A program made the translations under genes and the position numbers. From Streptomyces silvae (GTDB taxonomy: Bacteria; Actinomycetota; Actinomycetes; Streptomycetales; Streptomycetaceae), in the NCBI RefSeq assembly GCF_016745505.1, contig NZ_JAERUC010000069.1:1-64000 (forward strand): a stretch of DNA of 64,000 bases, given 5' to 3'. Below are positions 15,528 through 24,823 of this stretch, in pieces (positions within the stretch are counted from its first letter, which is position 1; each line of letters starts with the position of its first letter). Under the pieces are notes generated by a model. The model saw only the letters and a program-made list of their open reading frames with translations, had not been told where the DNA came from and did not search any database.

Positions 15528-16440
15528 CCTCAGCGCGCTGCGGGAGCTGGAGGCCGAGGTGCCCGCGCTCACCGGGGAGGCCCGCGCCGCGGGCCGCGCC
15601 CGGCTGGCCCGCGCCATGGCCGAGGAGACCCGCCGGACGCCCTCCCGTGCCGTGCCCCGGCGGCTGGTCCTGCGGGCGGGCTTCGCCGCGACGGCGGCCG
15701 CCGCGGTGGCCGCCGTCGTCGTCGCCTCGGACGACCGGCCCGCACCGCGGATGACCACGCTCTCCGCGGCCCAGGTGCTGCGCCGGGCGGCCGACCGGAC
15801 CCGCGCCGAGGGCGGCGGAGTGCCGGTGCCGCGCGGCGACCAGTACCTCTACGCCAAGGAGGTCTCCACGCGGATCCCGCTCAAGGGCGGGAAGCGGACG
15901 ACGCACACCGACGAGTACTGGATCTCCGTGGACGGCTCCCGGCTCTCCCGGTACGTCTACGACGGGCGGACCAAGGACGAGCCGCCGTCGGCGCACAGCG
16001 TCCGGTGGCCGCCCACCGAGTACGCCAAGCTGGCCGAGCTGCCGACCGACCCGGAGAAGCTGCTCGCCCTGTTCGACGCGAGCGGCTCCCGGGGGGACGC
16101 GGCCTACATGGACCTCTGCCTGCTGATGCGCGGTCCGCGCGTCATGCCGCCGGGGCTGCAGGCCGCCGCGTTCGAGGCCCTCGCGCTGCTGCCCGGCATC
16201 GTGCTGGACGCCGACGAGGTGGACGCCCTCGGCCGGCACGGCATCGGTGTCTCGTATCCAGGGATGTCGTTCGGCCCCGTCTTCGAACGGAGTACGTACG
16301 CCTACCTCGGCATGCGCATGGAGGGCGTCAGGGGGGCGAAGCCGGTGGGCGGGGAGCTCAAGGGCGGCGCGAAGTACACCGAGGTCAAGGGCCTCGTGAA
16401 GTCCGGCGTCGTGGACGAGATCGGGCAACGGCCCCACTAG
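15520..16440 (+). CDS. CU044_5270 family membrane protein, putative sigma-factor partner
   Basis: 306-aa protein. An Arg/Ala-rich cytoplasmic N-terminus (about 1-48) is followed by one membrane helix (about 50-68) and a large extracytoplasmic domain with YLYAKEVSTRI and DEYWISVDGSR segments. This matches the CU044_5270 family, commonly encoded after an ECF sigma gene and thought to act as anti-sigma or sensor. ATG 15520 has GAGGAG 7 nt upstream and overlaps the sigma stop. There is no clear zinc-binding anti-sigma motif at the N-terminus, so the anti-sigma role is inferred from context. Confidence 0.87.
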   Translation: MDDLSALRELEAEVPALTGEARAAGRARLARAMAEETRRTPSRAVPRRLVLRAGFAATAAAAVAAVVVASDDRPAPRMTTLSAAQVLRRAADRTRAEGGGVPVPRGDQYLYAKEVSTRIPLKGGKRTTHTDEYWISVDGSRLSRYVYDGRTKDEPPSAHSVRWPPTEYAKLAELPTDPEKLLALFDASGSRGDAAYMDLCLLMRGPRVMPPGLQAAAFEALALLPGIVLDADEVDALGRHGIGVSYPGMSFGPVFERSTYAYLGMRMEGVRGAKPVGGELKGGAKYTEVKGLVKSGVVDEIGQRPH

Positions 16441-16448
16441 GACCGGGG

Positions 16449-16476
16449 GCAGGCCCGGTCGGGGGGCCGGGCCTGC
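16449..16476 (+). terminator. Terminator after the sigma-factor operon
   Basis: 10-bp perfect stem (16449-16458 with 16467-16476), 8-nt loop, followed by TTCCCCC, immediately after the CU044_5270 stop. Confidence 0.75.
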
Positions 16477-16617
16477 TTCCCCCGCACGCCCCCGCATGCC
16501 CTTTCCGTACGCGCTTCCGGCACGTTACCGAAGCGTAACTTACCGACGAGTTACCTGAGGTAACCCCGCGGTGCTAGCTTGCGCTGACCTTCATCGGAGC
16601 AGAGCGAGGAGTGAGCC

Positions 16618-18042
16618 GTGAGTCCGCGCAAGATCACCCGTTCGAGCTCGACCGTGAACACCCCCCACCTTCCGGAACCCCGTCGGCCGGGACGCCGCAC
16701 GGGGCGCCTGCTGACCGCTGTCACCGGTCTGGGTGCCGCCGTCGCCTGCCTGGGCGCCGCCGTCGTACCGGCGTCGGCCGCCGACAGTGCCTCCGCCGGA
16801 CCGGAGCCGGTGGTCTCCCGAGGGGTGACCATCCCCGCCTTCTACAACCCGCCGGCGCAGCTGCCCTCCGCCGACGGATCCCTCGTCCGTACGGAGCCGC
16901 TGCCCCTCGGGCTGAGCCTCCCCGGCCTGGACGGCCGCCGGCTGCCCGGCACCGCGACACGGCTGATGTACAAGTCCACCGACGCGGGCGGCGGCCCCGT
17001 CGCCGTCACCGGCGCGTACATCGAACCGGCCGCCGCGTGGAAGGGCGGCGGGCCCCGCCCCCTGGTGGCGCTGGCCTCGGGGACCATGGGCCAGGGCGAC
17101 CAGTGCGCCCCCTCGCTCTCGCTCCAGAACCCGCTGACCATTGGCGAGGGCACGGTCTCCATCGGGTACGACAACCTCGCGGTCTACCGCTTCCTCGCCG
17201 CCGGTGCCGCCGTCGTCGTCACCGACTACGCCGGCCTCGGCACGACCGACCGGCTCCACACCTACGTCAACCGCGTCGACGAGGGCCACGCGCTCCTGGA
17301 CGCGGCCCGCGCCGCCCGCTCCGTCACGGGCGCCTCGGTCACCTCCGCCTCGCGGGTCGGCCTCTACGGCTACAGCCAGGGCGGCGGCGCCAGCGCCTCG
17401 GCCGCCGAGCTTCAGTCCTCGTACGCACCCGACGTCAATCTGGCTGGCACCTACGCGGGGGCCCCGCCCGCCGACCTCACCGAGGTCATGAAGGGCATCG
17501 ACGGCAGCGCCCTGGCCGGCGCGCTGGGCTGGTCGATCAACGGCTTCGCCCAGTCCGACCCGTCCCTGGAGGCGGTCGTCGAGGCGAACACGAACGACGT
17601 GGGCAAGGCCGCGCTGAAGGACACCTCGACCATGTGCGTGGGCGACGCGATCCTCGGCTACGGCTTCACCAACAGCAAGAAGTGGACCGCGAGCGGCAAG
17701 CCGATCGCCGACATCATCGCGGCCGAACCAAAGCTCCAGGCGATCCTCGCCCAGCAGCGCATAGGCAACCTGAAGCCGACCGCCCCGGTGCGGCTGGCGA
17801 CCGGGGTGCAGGACGACATCGTCGGTCACAAGCAGGCCAGGCAGCTCGCGGTGGACTGGTGCCGCAAGGGCGGCGACATCACGTACGAGGCCGTCCTGCT
17901 GCCCAACCTCGGCGACAAGCTCCTCACCAACCACCTCGCCCCGCTCCTCACCGACCAGGGCAGCGCCATCTCCTGGCTGACCGACCGGCTCGCCGGCAAG
18001 AAGACCACCTCCAACTGCTGGTCGATGCCGGTCCAGCCCTGA
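16618..18042 (+). CDS. Secreted lipase (LIP family alpha/beta hydrolase)
   Basis: 474-aa secretory lipase resembling Candida LipA-type enzymes (PF03583). A long basic n-region (residues 1-31) precedes a hydrophobic core and a signal-peptidase site near AVVPASA-A (about 54). The nucleophile elbow GYSQGG lies near residue 255; likely Asp and His of the triad are in VQDDIVGHKQA (about 395) and NHLAPLL (about 440). GTG 16618 has GAGGAG upstream. It probably cleaves extracellular lipids; monocistronic, ending in a strong hairpin. Confidence 0.92.
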   Translation: MSPRKITRSSSTVNTPHLPEPRRPGRRTGRLLTAVTGLGAAVACLGAAVVPASAADSASAGPEPVVSRGVTIPAFYNPPAQLPSADGSLVRTEPLPLGLSLPGLDGRRLPGTATRLMYKSTDAGGGPVAVTGAYIEPAAAWKGGGPRPLVALASGTMGQGDQCAPSLSLQNPLTIGEGTVSIGYDNLAVYRFLAAGAAVVVTDYAGLGTTDRLHTYVNRVDEGHALLDAARAARSVTGASVTSASRVGLYGYSQGGGASASAAELQSSYAPDVNLAGTYAGAPPADLTEVMKGIDGSALAGALGWSINGFAQSDPSLEAVVEANTNDVGKAALKDTSTMCVGDAILGYGFTNSKKWTASGKPIADIIAAEPKLQAILAQQRIGNLKPTAPVRLATGVQDDIVGHKQARQLAVDWCRKGGDITYEAVLLPNLGDKLLTNHLAPLLTDQGSAISWLTDRLAGKKTTSNCWSMPVQP

Positions 18043-18063
18043 CCCTCCCGTCCCGTGACCCCT

Positions 18064-18105
18064 GAGGCCGCGGCGCGTCCGTTCCCCGGATGCCGCCGCG
18101 GCCTC
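18064..18105 (+). terminator. Terminator after the lipase gene
   Basis: Perfect 12-bp stem (18064-18075 with 18094-18105) around an 18-nt loop, 21 bp after the lipase stop. Confidence 0.7.
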
Positions 18106-18170
18106 GCGTATCTTCACGCATGCGTTGCGAGGGGGAGCTGCGCCCCGGGTGACCGACCCGTAGTCTGGTT

Positions 18171-18186
18171 ATTGGACTAGACCTGT
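18171..18186. promoter_or_regulatory. DasR-like (dre) site before cutC
   Basis: ATTGGACTAGACCTGT matches the known DasR responsive element consensus (A-S-TGGTCTAGACCA-S-T) at 13 of 16 positions, including the central CTAGACC. It overlaps a second inverted repeat GGACTA-N6-TAGTCC (18174-18191). Located 33-48 bp upstream of cutC. Control by the GlcNAc regulator DasR or another HutC-type GntR protein is inferred. Confidence 0.55.
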
Positions 18187-18218
18187 AGTCCGCAGCCGCT
18201 CCGAAGGATGGGAACACC

Positions 18219-18908
18219 ATGAGCAACCGTGCACTCCTGGAGGTGATCGCTCTCGACGCGGAGGACGCGGTCGCGGCGCAGGCGGGCGGTGCGGACCGCC
18301 TCGAACTGGTCACCGACATGGCGGCCGACGGACTGACGCCCCCGCTCGCCACCTTCGAGGAGATCCGGGACGCCGTACGGATCCCGCTGCGGGTCATGCT
18401 CAGGATCGCGGACGGATTCGCCGCCGGTGACATCGACGTCCTCGTCGAGAAGGCCCGCGCGCTACGCGCCGCCGGGGCCGAGGAGTTCGTCCTGGGCTTC
18501 CTCGACCAGGACGGCCACGCCGACCTGGTGGCCGTCGAGCGGATCGTCGCCGAGCTGAACGGCTGCCCGTGGACCTTCCACCGCGCCATCGACCGCGCGA
18601 CCGACCGTGACGTCCTGCGCAAGCACCTCGCCGACCTGCCCGGCCTCGACACCTTCCTCACGGCCGGCTCGCCGGACGGCGTCGACGCGGGCATGGACAC
18701 GCTGCTCGACGAAGCGGCGCGCGCGGAACTGCCCGGCTACGAACCGCGGATCATGGTGGGCGGCGGCCTGCGCCTGGACCACCTGCCACGGCTGCGCGCC
18801 GCGGGCATCGGGGCCTTCCACATCGGAGGGGCGGCCCGGCCGAACGGCTGGAGCGGCCCGGTGGACGCCGCAGCCGTACGGGAATGGCGCACGGTGCTCG
18901 ACAGCTGA
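18219..18908 (+). CDS. cutC: CutC family protein (copper homeostasis)
   Basis: 229-aa TIM-barrel protein of the CutC family: LLEVIALDAEDAVAAQAGGADRLELV opens the barrel, followed by RVMLRI, FHRAIDR and IMVGGGLRLDHL. Full length for the family. CutC was linked to copper tolerance in E. coli, though that role is disputed, and no copper ligands are obvious. AAGGATGGG precedes the ATG. The DasR-like site upstream hints at control by amino sugar rather than copper. Confidence 0.92.
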   Translation: MSNRALLEVIALDAEDAVAAQAGGADRLELVTDMAADGLTPPLATFEEIRDAVRIPLRVMLRIADGFAAGDIDVLVEKARALRAAGAEEFVLGFLDQDGHADLVAVERIVAELNGCPWTFHRAIDRATDRDVLRKHLADLPGLDTFLTAGSPDGVDAGMDTLLDEAARAELPGYEPRIMVGGGLRLDHLPRLRAAGIGAFHIGGAARPNGWSGPVDAAAVREWRTVLDS

Positions 18909-18944
18909 CGGCCCCGAACCGGCCGACGTCGAGGAGCAGCAGGT

Positions 18945-18971
18945 GGTGACCCCGCTCCGGCGGGGGTCACC
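18945..18971 (+). terminator. Terminator after cutC
   Basis: GGTGACCCC/GGGGTCACC stem of 9 bp (18945-18953 with 18963-18971), 9-nt loop, followed by CGTTCCCCC. Confidence 0.7.
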
Positions 18972-19057
18972 CGTTCCCCCACTCCGGGGTGCCGTGGCGG
19001 TGGGACCGGCTTTGAATGCTGAGTGTCCCAGGTGCCCGGCCACGACCCGGAGTCCCC

Positions 19058-21298
19058 ATGCCACTGCACCAGTCCACCCATGGCTCCGGCGCGGGGCCGG
19101 CCCGGGGCGGTGCCCTGCGTGCGACCGGGGAGTGGTGCGCCCGGCACTTCGTGATCGTCCTCGTCCTGTGGCTGGCCGCGCTCGTCGCCCTCCAGGTCGC
19201 CCAGCACGCGTTCGGCGGTGACTACTCGGACGACTTCTCCGTCCCGGGAACCCAGTCGCAGAAGGGCCTCGACGTCCTGGAGGCACACGCACCCTCGGCG
19301 GGCGGCTACAGCAGCCAGGTGGTGGTGCACGACGCGGACGCGTCCCTCAGCGGTCTGAGCAGCCAGATGTCGACGGCCGTCGGCAGCCTCCAGAAACTCC
19401 CCGACGTGCTCTCCGTCCAGAACCCGCTGACGGCGCAGAGCAGCAGCGGCGGCCCGGACGTGGGGCCGCTCTCCAGCGACGGGAGGACGGCGTACATCAC
19501 CGTCCGCTTCGGCGTGCAGCCCTCCACCCTGGGGTCCGGCTACCTCCACGGGGTGGACTCCGCCGTCCAGCCGCTGCGGGCGGCCGGCGCGGACGTCGAG
19601 TACGGCGGCCCGCTCGGCGAGCTCGCCCGGCCCGAGGCGAACGACCGCACCAGTGAGGCCATCGGTTTCGGGGTGGCCGTCCTCGTGCTGCTGATCGGCT
19701 TCGGCAGCCTGGTGGCCGCCCTGCTGCCGCTGGTCACGGCCCTGATCTGCGTCGTCTGCGGACTGGCCCTGCTGGGGCTGCTGGCCGCCGCGACGACCTT
19801 CGCCACCGTGTCACCGACCCTGGCCACGATGATCGGGCTCGGCGTCGGCATCGACTACGCCCTGTTCCTGGTCACCCGGCACCGCCAGAACCTCATGGAC
19901 GGCAGGGACCCGGTGTCCGCCGCCGGCTCCGCCACGGCCACCAGCGGACGGGCCGTGCTGCTCTCCGGCTGCACCGTGATCATCGCCCTCTGCGGGCTGT
20001 GGGTCTCCGGCATCGGCTTCATCGGCAAACTGGGCCTGGCCGCAGCCGTCACCGTCGTCACGGCCGTGCTGGGCGCCCTCACCCTCGTACCGGCCGTGCT
20101 GGGGCTCATCGGCAGGCGCGTCGACCGCATCCACGTCCGCAAGCCGGTCGCCGAGACGGACGCCGGGCCCGGGCAGGACGCGCACGGCCCCTGGCACCGC
20201 TACGCGCGACGGGTGGAGCGCCGCCCCTGGTGGTTCCTGGCCGGCGGGGTGGTCGTCCTGGCGGTCCTCTCCTTCCCGGCCTTCTTCATGCAGCTCGGCC
20301 ACATCGGGGACGGCGCCGACCCCAGGTCGTTCACCGACCGGCGCGCGTACGACCTGATGTCCTCGGTGTTCGGGCCCGGATCGAACGGTCCGCTGACGCT
20401 CGTGATCGACCAGAGCGGGGTCCCGGGGAGCGACCGGTCCGCGCTGCTGACGCAGGCCCAGCAGTCCCTGACGAAGGTGCCGGACGCCTCGTACATCACC
20501 CCGCTCACCGCCACCTCGGACGGCGACGTCCTCACGGCCACCGCGTACTCCGTCGCCGCACCGCAGGACGGCAGGACCACGAGTCTGGTCAACCACCTGA
20601 AGGACGACGTGCTGCCCGACGCGGTCTCCGGCACCGGCGCCCACGGTTACGTCACCGGCACGACCGCCGCGCAGGTGGACTTCCTCGACATCGTCTCCAG
20701 CAGACTGCCCCTGATCATCGCCGTCGTCGTCGGCCTCGCCCTCCTGGTGATCCTGGCCGTCTTCCGGGGCGTGCTCGTCGCCGTCAAGGCGGCCGTGCTC
20801 AACGTGCTGTCGATCGCCGCCTCGTACGGGGTCGTCGTGGCGGTCTTCCAGTGGGGCTGGGGCGGGCCCGCCCTGGGCGTGTCCGGCGACGTACCGATCG
20901 AGAGCTACGTGCCGATGATGATGTTCGCCATCGTCTTCGGCCTGAGCATGGACTACGAGATCTTCCTGCTGTCCCGGATCCACGAGGCGTGGCTGCGCAC
21001 CCGGGACCCCCGGGCGAGCGTCGCCCACGCGCTGGAGATCACCGCCCGGGTCATCACCTGCGCCGCACTGATCATGGTTAGCGTCTTCGCCGCCTTCCTC
21101 ATCAGCGACAACATCGTCGTCAAGATGCTCGGGCTCGGCCTCGCGGCGAGTGTGCTCATCGACGCCACCGTCGTACGGCTGCTGCTGGTGCCCGCCGTGA
21201 TGACGCTGCTCGGCCGCGCCGCCTGGTGGACCCCGCGGTGGCTGGACCGGATCCTGCCGCACCTCGACGCGGAGGGGGACGCCGGGGCCGGGAGATGA
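19058..21298 (+). CDS. MMPL/RND-type membrane transporter
   Basis: 746-aa MMPL protein with the expected 12-TM layout: one N-terminal helix (about 33-52), an extracytoplasmic loop, a five-helix block (about 180-350), a second helix near 385-405 and loop, and a second block (about 540-720). Each block carries the GxGxxxDY signature ([18 protein letters not shown] and [16 protein letters not shown]) with conserved Asp-Tyr pairs for proton coupling. Likely exports lipids or hydrophobic compounds. ATG 19058 has GGAG 6 nt upstream. Ends in a bidirectional terminator shared with the LPMO gene. Confidence 0.93.
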   Translation: MPLHQSTHGSGAGPARGGALRATGEWCARHFVIVLVLWLAALVALQVAQHAFGGDYSDDFSVPGTQSQKGLDVLEAHAPSAGGYSSQVVVHDADASLSGLSSQMSTAVGSLQKLPDVLSVQNPLTAQSSSGGPDVGPLSSDGRTAYITVRFGVQPSTLGSGYLHGVDSAVQPLRAAGADVEYGGPLGELARPEANDRTSEAIGFGVAVLVLLIGFGSLVAALLPLVTALICVVCGLALLGLLAAATTFATVSPTLATMIGLGVGIDYALFLVTRHRQNLMDGRDPVSAAGSATATSGRAVLLSGCTVIIALCGLWVSGIGFIGKLGLAAAVTVVTAVLGALTLVPAVLGLIGRRVDRIHVRKPVAETDAGPGQDAHGPWHRYARRVERRPWWFLAGGVVVLAVLSFPAFFMQLGHIGDGADPRSFTDRRAYDLMSSVFGPGSNGPLTLVIDQSGVPGSDRSALLTQAQQSLTKVPDASYITPLTATSDGDVLTATAYSVAAPQDGRTTSLVNHLKDDVLPDAVSGTGAHGYVTGTTAAQVDFLDIVSSRLPLIIAVVVGLALLVILAVFRGVLVAVKAAVLNVLSIAASYGVVVAVFQWGWGGPALGVSGDVPIESYVPMMMFAIVFGLSMDYEIFLLSRIHEAWLRTRDPRASVAHALEITARVITCAALIMVSVFAAFLISDNIVVKMLGLGLAASVLIDATVVRLLLVPAVMTLLGRAAWWTPRWLDRILPHLDAEGDAGAGR

Positions 21299-21312
21299 AC
21301 CCCGGCCCCGGC
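21281..21312. terminator. Bidirectional terminator between MMPL and LPMO genes
   Basis: GCCGGGGCCGGG (21281-21292) pairs with CCCGGCCCCGGC (21301-21312) across an 8-nt loop containing the MMPL stop codon; convergent genes on both sides. Confidence 0.75.
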
Positions 21313-21332
21313 GCCCCTCCGTGGCACTGCCG

Positions 21333-22322
21333 TCAGCCGTTCCGTCCGGCCTCACGGCGCCGGCGCCGGCTCTGCGCCACCGCACCCGCGCCGAACACCA
21401 GGGCGGCGCCCGTCAGGGAGAGGGCCGTCGCGGCGGGCAGATAGCCGGTCGAGGAGTCCTCGGCGGAAGCCACCAGACCGGCCTCACCGGCCGCCGCCGT
21501 GTGCTCGGCGTGCTCCGCGTGGACCGGGTCCGCCGTGATCCCGGCCTTCTCCGCCTTCTCCGCCAGCTCGGCCGCCGAGAGCTGACCGCCCTTCATGCCG
21601 GTGACCTCGCCGTTGCCGCCGTCGAAGGCGATGTCGGAGCAGGAGTAGAAGTTCTCCTGGCTGTCCGAGCGGATCCAGTGGATGAACAGCATGTGCTTGC
21701 CTGTCCTGCCCTGCGGGAGCTGGAGGTCCCAGTAGTAGTTGCCCCCGTCCGAGCCCGCCCCACCCGACTGCGGCGGGTTGTTCACGGTCTGGGTGAGCGT
21801 CAGGTCGTCCCAGGCCAGCGGCTGGTCCGGCGTCCAGCCGTCCTTGGTGAGGTAGACGTCGAACTTCCCCGGGTGGGCGGCCCAGTTGCTGTACTTCACC
21901 TGGATCGTGGAGCCCGCGGTCAGATGCGTCGTCGGCCAGTCGCTGCGGGCCGCGTTGTACGAGGAGAAGTTGTACGGGCCGTTGTGGCCGCCGCTGCACA
22001 GCTCGCCGTCCGGGATGTAACCCTTGGTCCGGCCACCGCCGTTGGAGTCCAGGACGCCGAACCAGTTGTACAGCGGGGTGGTGCCGGTCTGCGCGACCGC
22101 GGCGGCGCACGCCGGGTTGGACGGGGTCTGGTTCCCGCTCGCGATCATGTCCTTGTAGCACAGGTAGCTGCGTGAGCCCGGCTCCATGGCGACGCCGTGG
22201 GCCGACGCGGGGGAGGGCAGGCAGGCCAGGGTGAGGCCCAGGAGGCCCGCGCCCAGGAGGCTCAGCACGCGGGGTGCGCGGCGCGTCGTCGTCCTGCTCC
22301 GGAGGGTGGTTCGCATAGCCAT
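21333..22322 (-). CDS. AA10 lytic polysaccharide monooxygenase, cellulose type, membrane anchored
   Basis: 329-aa copper enzyme. Signal peptide residues 1-41 (cleavage ASA-H) leaves His42 as the N-terminal residue of the histidine brace; His150 (NWAAHPG) is the second ligand and Phe225 (QENFYSCSD) the axial residue. The domain (42 to about 236) closely resembles the Streptomyces cellulose-active ScLPMO10C group (HGVAMxPGSR, DGGNGEVTG). Unusually for that group there is no cellulose-binding module; an Ala/Glu-rich linker leads to a membrane helix (about 295-316) and Arg-rich tail, without a clear LPXTG/LAXTG sorting signal. GAGGAG lies 9 nt before the ATG. A perfect CebR box is upstream. Confidence 0.93.
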   Translation of the reverse strand: MAMRTTLRSRTTTRRAPRVLSLLGAGLLGLTLACLPSPASAHGVAMEPGSRSYLCYKDMIASGNQTPSNPACAAAVAQTGTTPLYNWFGVLDSNGGGRTKGYIPDGELCSGGHNGPYNFSSYNAARSDWPTTHLTAGSTIQVKYSNWAAHPGKFDVYLTKDGWTPDQPLAWDDLTLTQTVNNPPQSGGAGSDGGNYYWDLQLPQGRTGKHMLFIHWIRSDSQENFYSCSDIAFDGGNGEVTGMKGGQLSAAELAEKAEKAGITADPVHAEHAEHTAAAGEAGLVASAEDSSTGYLPAATALSLTGAALVFGAGAVAQSRRRRREAGRNG

Positions 22323-22368
22323 GAGGTTGATCTCCTCTGGGGGGATGAAGGAGAGTGCGAAGGTGGTG

Positions 22369-22382
22369 TGGGAGCGCTCCCA
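22369..22382. promoter_or_regulatory. CebR box before the LPMO gene
   Basis: TGGGAGCGCTCCCA, the exact 14-bp palindrome known for the cellobiose/cellotriose repressor CebR, 47 bp upstream of the LPMO ATG. It predicts repression without cello-oligosaccharides and agrees with the cellulose-type active site. Confidence 0.88.
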
Positions 22383-22440
22383 AAAACGTAGCGCGCGTCG
22401 GGAGGTCTGTAAACGCTCCGTGCACGGGGAACCACAACTT

Positions 22441-22478
22441 CCCCCGGAGTGGCTGGACTTGGCCGGTCACTCCGGGGG
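22441..22478 (-). terminator. Terminator after the HelD-like gene
   Basis: Perfect 11-bp stem (22441-22451 with 22468-22478) and 16-nt loop, 19 bp beyond the helicase stop; it isolates the LPMO promoter from read-through. Confidence 0.7.
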
Positions 22479-22497
22479 ATCCCGGCGTCCTGCGAGC

Positions 22498-24555
22498 CTA
22501 GGCCAGCTGCTCCGGGAGGTCCGCCGCGTGCAGCACGATCAGGCCCGAGACCGCACGGGTCAGGGCCACGTACAGACGGCGCAGGCCGGTGCGCTCGTCG
22601 GGCTCTCCGTCGACCACGGCCGCCGGTTCGTCCAGCACCACGTAGTCGTACTCCAGGCCCTTGGCCAGCGAGGCCGGGACCAGCGTCAGCCTCGACGCGG
22701 CGGTCGTCTCCTCGCCCGGGGAGAGGCAGGCGTGACCCGCCGCCGCGAGCGCCGCCGCCAGGGCCGGGATCCGGGCGTCGGCGGCGATCAGGCCGATCGA
22801 GCCCTCGTGGTGCAGCGACTCCTCGCACGCCGCGACCACCGCCGCCTCCAGCTCTGCCGCCGCCACCTCACGCACCGCGAGGGAGCCGGGCGCCTCACGC
22901 ACCGACTCCACCGGGGTGAGACCGGGCGAGATCGCGGGGAGCAGCCGGGAGGCGTACGCGATCACCTCGCGCGGCACACGGAAACCGGCCGTGAGCTCCT
23001 CCACCACCGCGTCCGCCTTGCCCAGATGGAACAGCGCCTGCTCCCAGCTGCCCGTCGACCACGGCGTCGTCCCCTGCGCCAGGTCGCCCAGCACCGTCGC
23101 CGAACCGGTCGAACAGCGGCGGCCCACCGCGCGGTACTGCATCGGCGACAGGTCCTGCGCCTCGTCGATCACGACATGGCCCAGCGAGTGCGTCCGTGCC
23201 ACCAGATCGGCCGCCTCGTCGATCAGGACCGCGTCCGCCGCCGTCCACCGCGCCGCCTTCACGCTGCGGGCGGGCTTCGCCATCAGGATCTGCTTCTGCT
23301 CGTCGTCGCCGAGGATCCCCTCCGCGTGCGCGGCCAGGAACTCCGCGTCCGTCAGCAGCCGCAGCACCAGCTTCGCCGGGTCCACCGCCGGCCAGACCGC
23401 CTTCACGGCCGCCTTCACCGCGGGGTTACGGGCCACCGCGTTCTGCACCCGGTCGTCGGGGGCCTCGCCCGCCTCCTCCATCCGTACGAGAACGGCGTGG
23501 GCGATGCGCTGCGGCAGGGCCTCGTGGGCGGCCCCGTACCGCATGTCACGGGCCAGGAGCTCGGCGGTCATCTCCTCGACCTCGTACGCCGGGACCCGCC
23601 AGCGGCGGGAGCCGCGCACCACCACGACCGGCTCCACCGGGGGCGTCACATGCGAACGGATCGCCCGCCGCAGGACCTCCGCCATCCGGGCGTCGCCCTT
23701 GATCACCGCGGCGGCGGACTCGTCCGTACCGCGCACCTCGACCCGCGCCGCCACCAGGTCCTCCACGGTGGCCTGCTGCACCTCCAGCTCGCCGAGCGCG
23801 GGCAGGACCTGCTCGATGTAGTGGAGGAACGACCGGTTCGGGCCGACGACGAGCGTCCCGGTGCGGGCCAGGCGCTCCCGGTGCGCGTACAGGAGGTAGG
23901 CGACACGGTGCAGGCCGACGGCCGTCTTCCCGGTGCCCGGGCCTCCCTGGACGCAGACCGTGCCGCCCAGATCGCTGCGGACGATCTCGTCCTGCTCCGG
24001 CTGGATCGTCGCCACGATGTCGCGCATGGGGCCCACGCGGGGCCGCTCGATCTCGGCCTGGAGGAGCTTGCTGGTCTGCTCGGTCTCCGACGGGTCGGTG
24101 AGGTACTCGTCCTCGTACGCGGTCAGCTCGCCGCCGGTGTAGCCGAAGCGGCGGCGGTGGTCGACGTCCAGCGGGTTGTTCCTGGACGCCTGGTAGAAGG
24201 GCTGGGAGACCGGCGCGCGCCAGTCGATGACCATCGGGTCGCCGTGGGCGTCGTGGACGTGGCGGCGCCCGATGTAGAACCGCTCCCCCTCGCTGCCCTC
24301 CGCCTTCTCGGCGCCGACCACGTGCAGATAGTCGAGGCGGCCGAAGAACAGCGGGGTGTGGCTGAGGTCGGCGAGCGCCTTGATGCGGTCGTCGATCTGC
24401 GACTGGAGGACCGCGGCGTTGACCCAGTTCGCGGTGACGTCGCGGATGTCGAGTGCCTGCACGTCCTCGCGCATGGCGCGCAGGGCGGCACGGGAGGCGG
24501 CGAGGTGCGCCCGCTCCCTGACCAGTGGATTGCTTGACTCTTCGTGCGCGGGCAC
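22498..24555 (-). CDS. helD: HelD-family RNA polymerase-associated ATPase/helicase
   Basis: 685-aa UvrD/Rep-like superfamily 1 protein. Walker A GGPGTGKTAVGLHR near residue 205, Walker B VIDEAQDLSPMQ near 465, and a C-terminal motif VALTRA near 665. The N-terminal coiled region (about 1-80) and the RFYIGRRHVHDAHGDPMVIDWRAP-like segment (about 92-115) mark the HelD clade, which removes stalled RNA polymerase from DNA; some Streptomyces members (HelR) give rifamycin tolerance. GTG 24555 has GGAGG 7 nt upstream. I do not see a rifamycin-associated element upstream, so whether it is HelR is open. Confidence 0.9.
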   Translation of the reverse strand: MPAHEESSNPLVRERAHLAASRAALRAMREDVQALDIRDVTANWVNAAVLQSQIDDRIKALADLSHTPLFFGRLDYLHVVGAEKAEGSEGERFYIGRRHVHDAHGDPMVIDWRAPVSQPFYQASRNNPLDVDHRRRFGYTGGELTAYEDEYLTDPSETEQTSKLLQAEIERPRVGPMRDIVATIQPEQDEIVRSDLGGTVCVQGGPGTGKTAVGLHRVAYLLYAHRERLARTGTLVVGPNRSFLHYIEQVLPALGELEVQQATVEDLVAARVEVRGTDESAAAVIKGDARMAEVLRRAIRSHVTPPVEPVVVVRGSRRWRVPAYEVEEMTAELLARDMRYGAAHEALPQRIAHAVLVRMEEAGEAPDDRVQNAVARNPAVKAAVKAVWPAVDPAKLVLRLLTDAEFLAAHAEGILGDDEQKQILMAKPARSVKAARWTAADAVLIDEAADLVARTHSLGHVVIDEAQDLSPMQYRAVGRRCSTGSATVLGDLAQGTTPWSTGSWEQALFHLGKADAVVEELTAGFRVPREVIAYASRLLPAISPGLTPVESVREAPGSLAVREVAAAELEAAVVAACEESLHHEGSIGLIAADARIPALAAALAAAGHACLSPGEETTAASRLTLVPASLAKGLEYDYVVLDEPAAVVDGEPDERTGLRRLYVALTRAVSGLIVLHAADLPEQLA

Positions 24556-24636
24556 GGTGTTGCCTCCGGCTTTTCGACGCAGGACGGCGGACAGGGCTCA
24601 CCGCCCGGTCCGCTCGGGGACGTTCACACACGGATG

Positions 24637-24657
24637 CGCACGCGGGGTGCGCGTGCG
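24637..24657. promoter_or_regulatory. Inverted repeat upstream of helD
   Basis: CGCACGCG-GGGTG-CGCGTGCG, 8-bp perfect arms, in the 268-bp gap between helD and the hxlR stop. It could be an operator of helD or a terminator of hxlR; nothing else in the gap stands out. Confidence 0.45.
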
Positions 24658-24823
24658 GCGTTTGTCGGCCGGTTTCCGTCCGGTCGGCGGCGCTCCCCCG
24701 GCTGCCGGCCGCTCGAAGGGCTGGCCGGTACCACGGTGCGGGAGGCGGGCAGACCGGCGATTGTATCGACCGCCGTGGCCGGGAGCGAACGAATTGTTCC
24801 CGGCCCGCGCCGTCCGGTGCCGG

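Noticed and set aside
24556-24823. Rifamycin-associated element expected for HelR
   Set aside because: I looked for the known palindromic element upstream of the helicase gene and did not find it; only a different inverted repeat is present.
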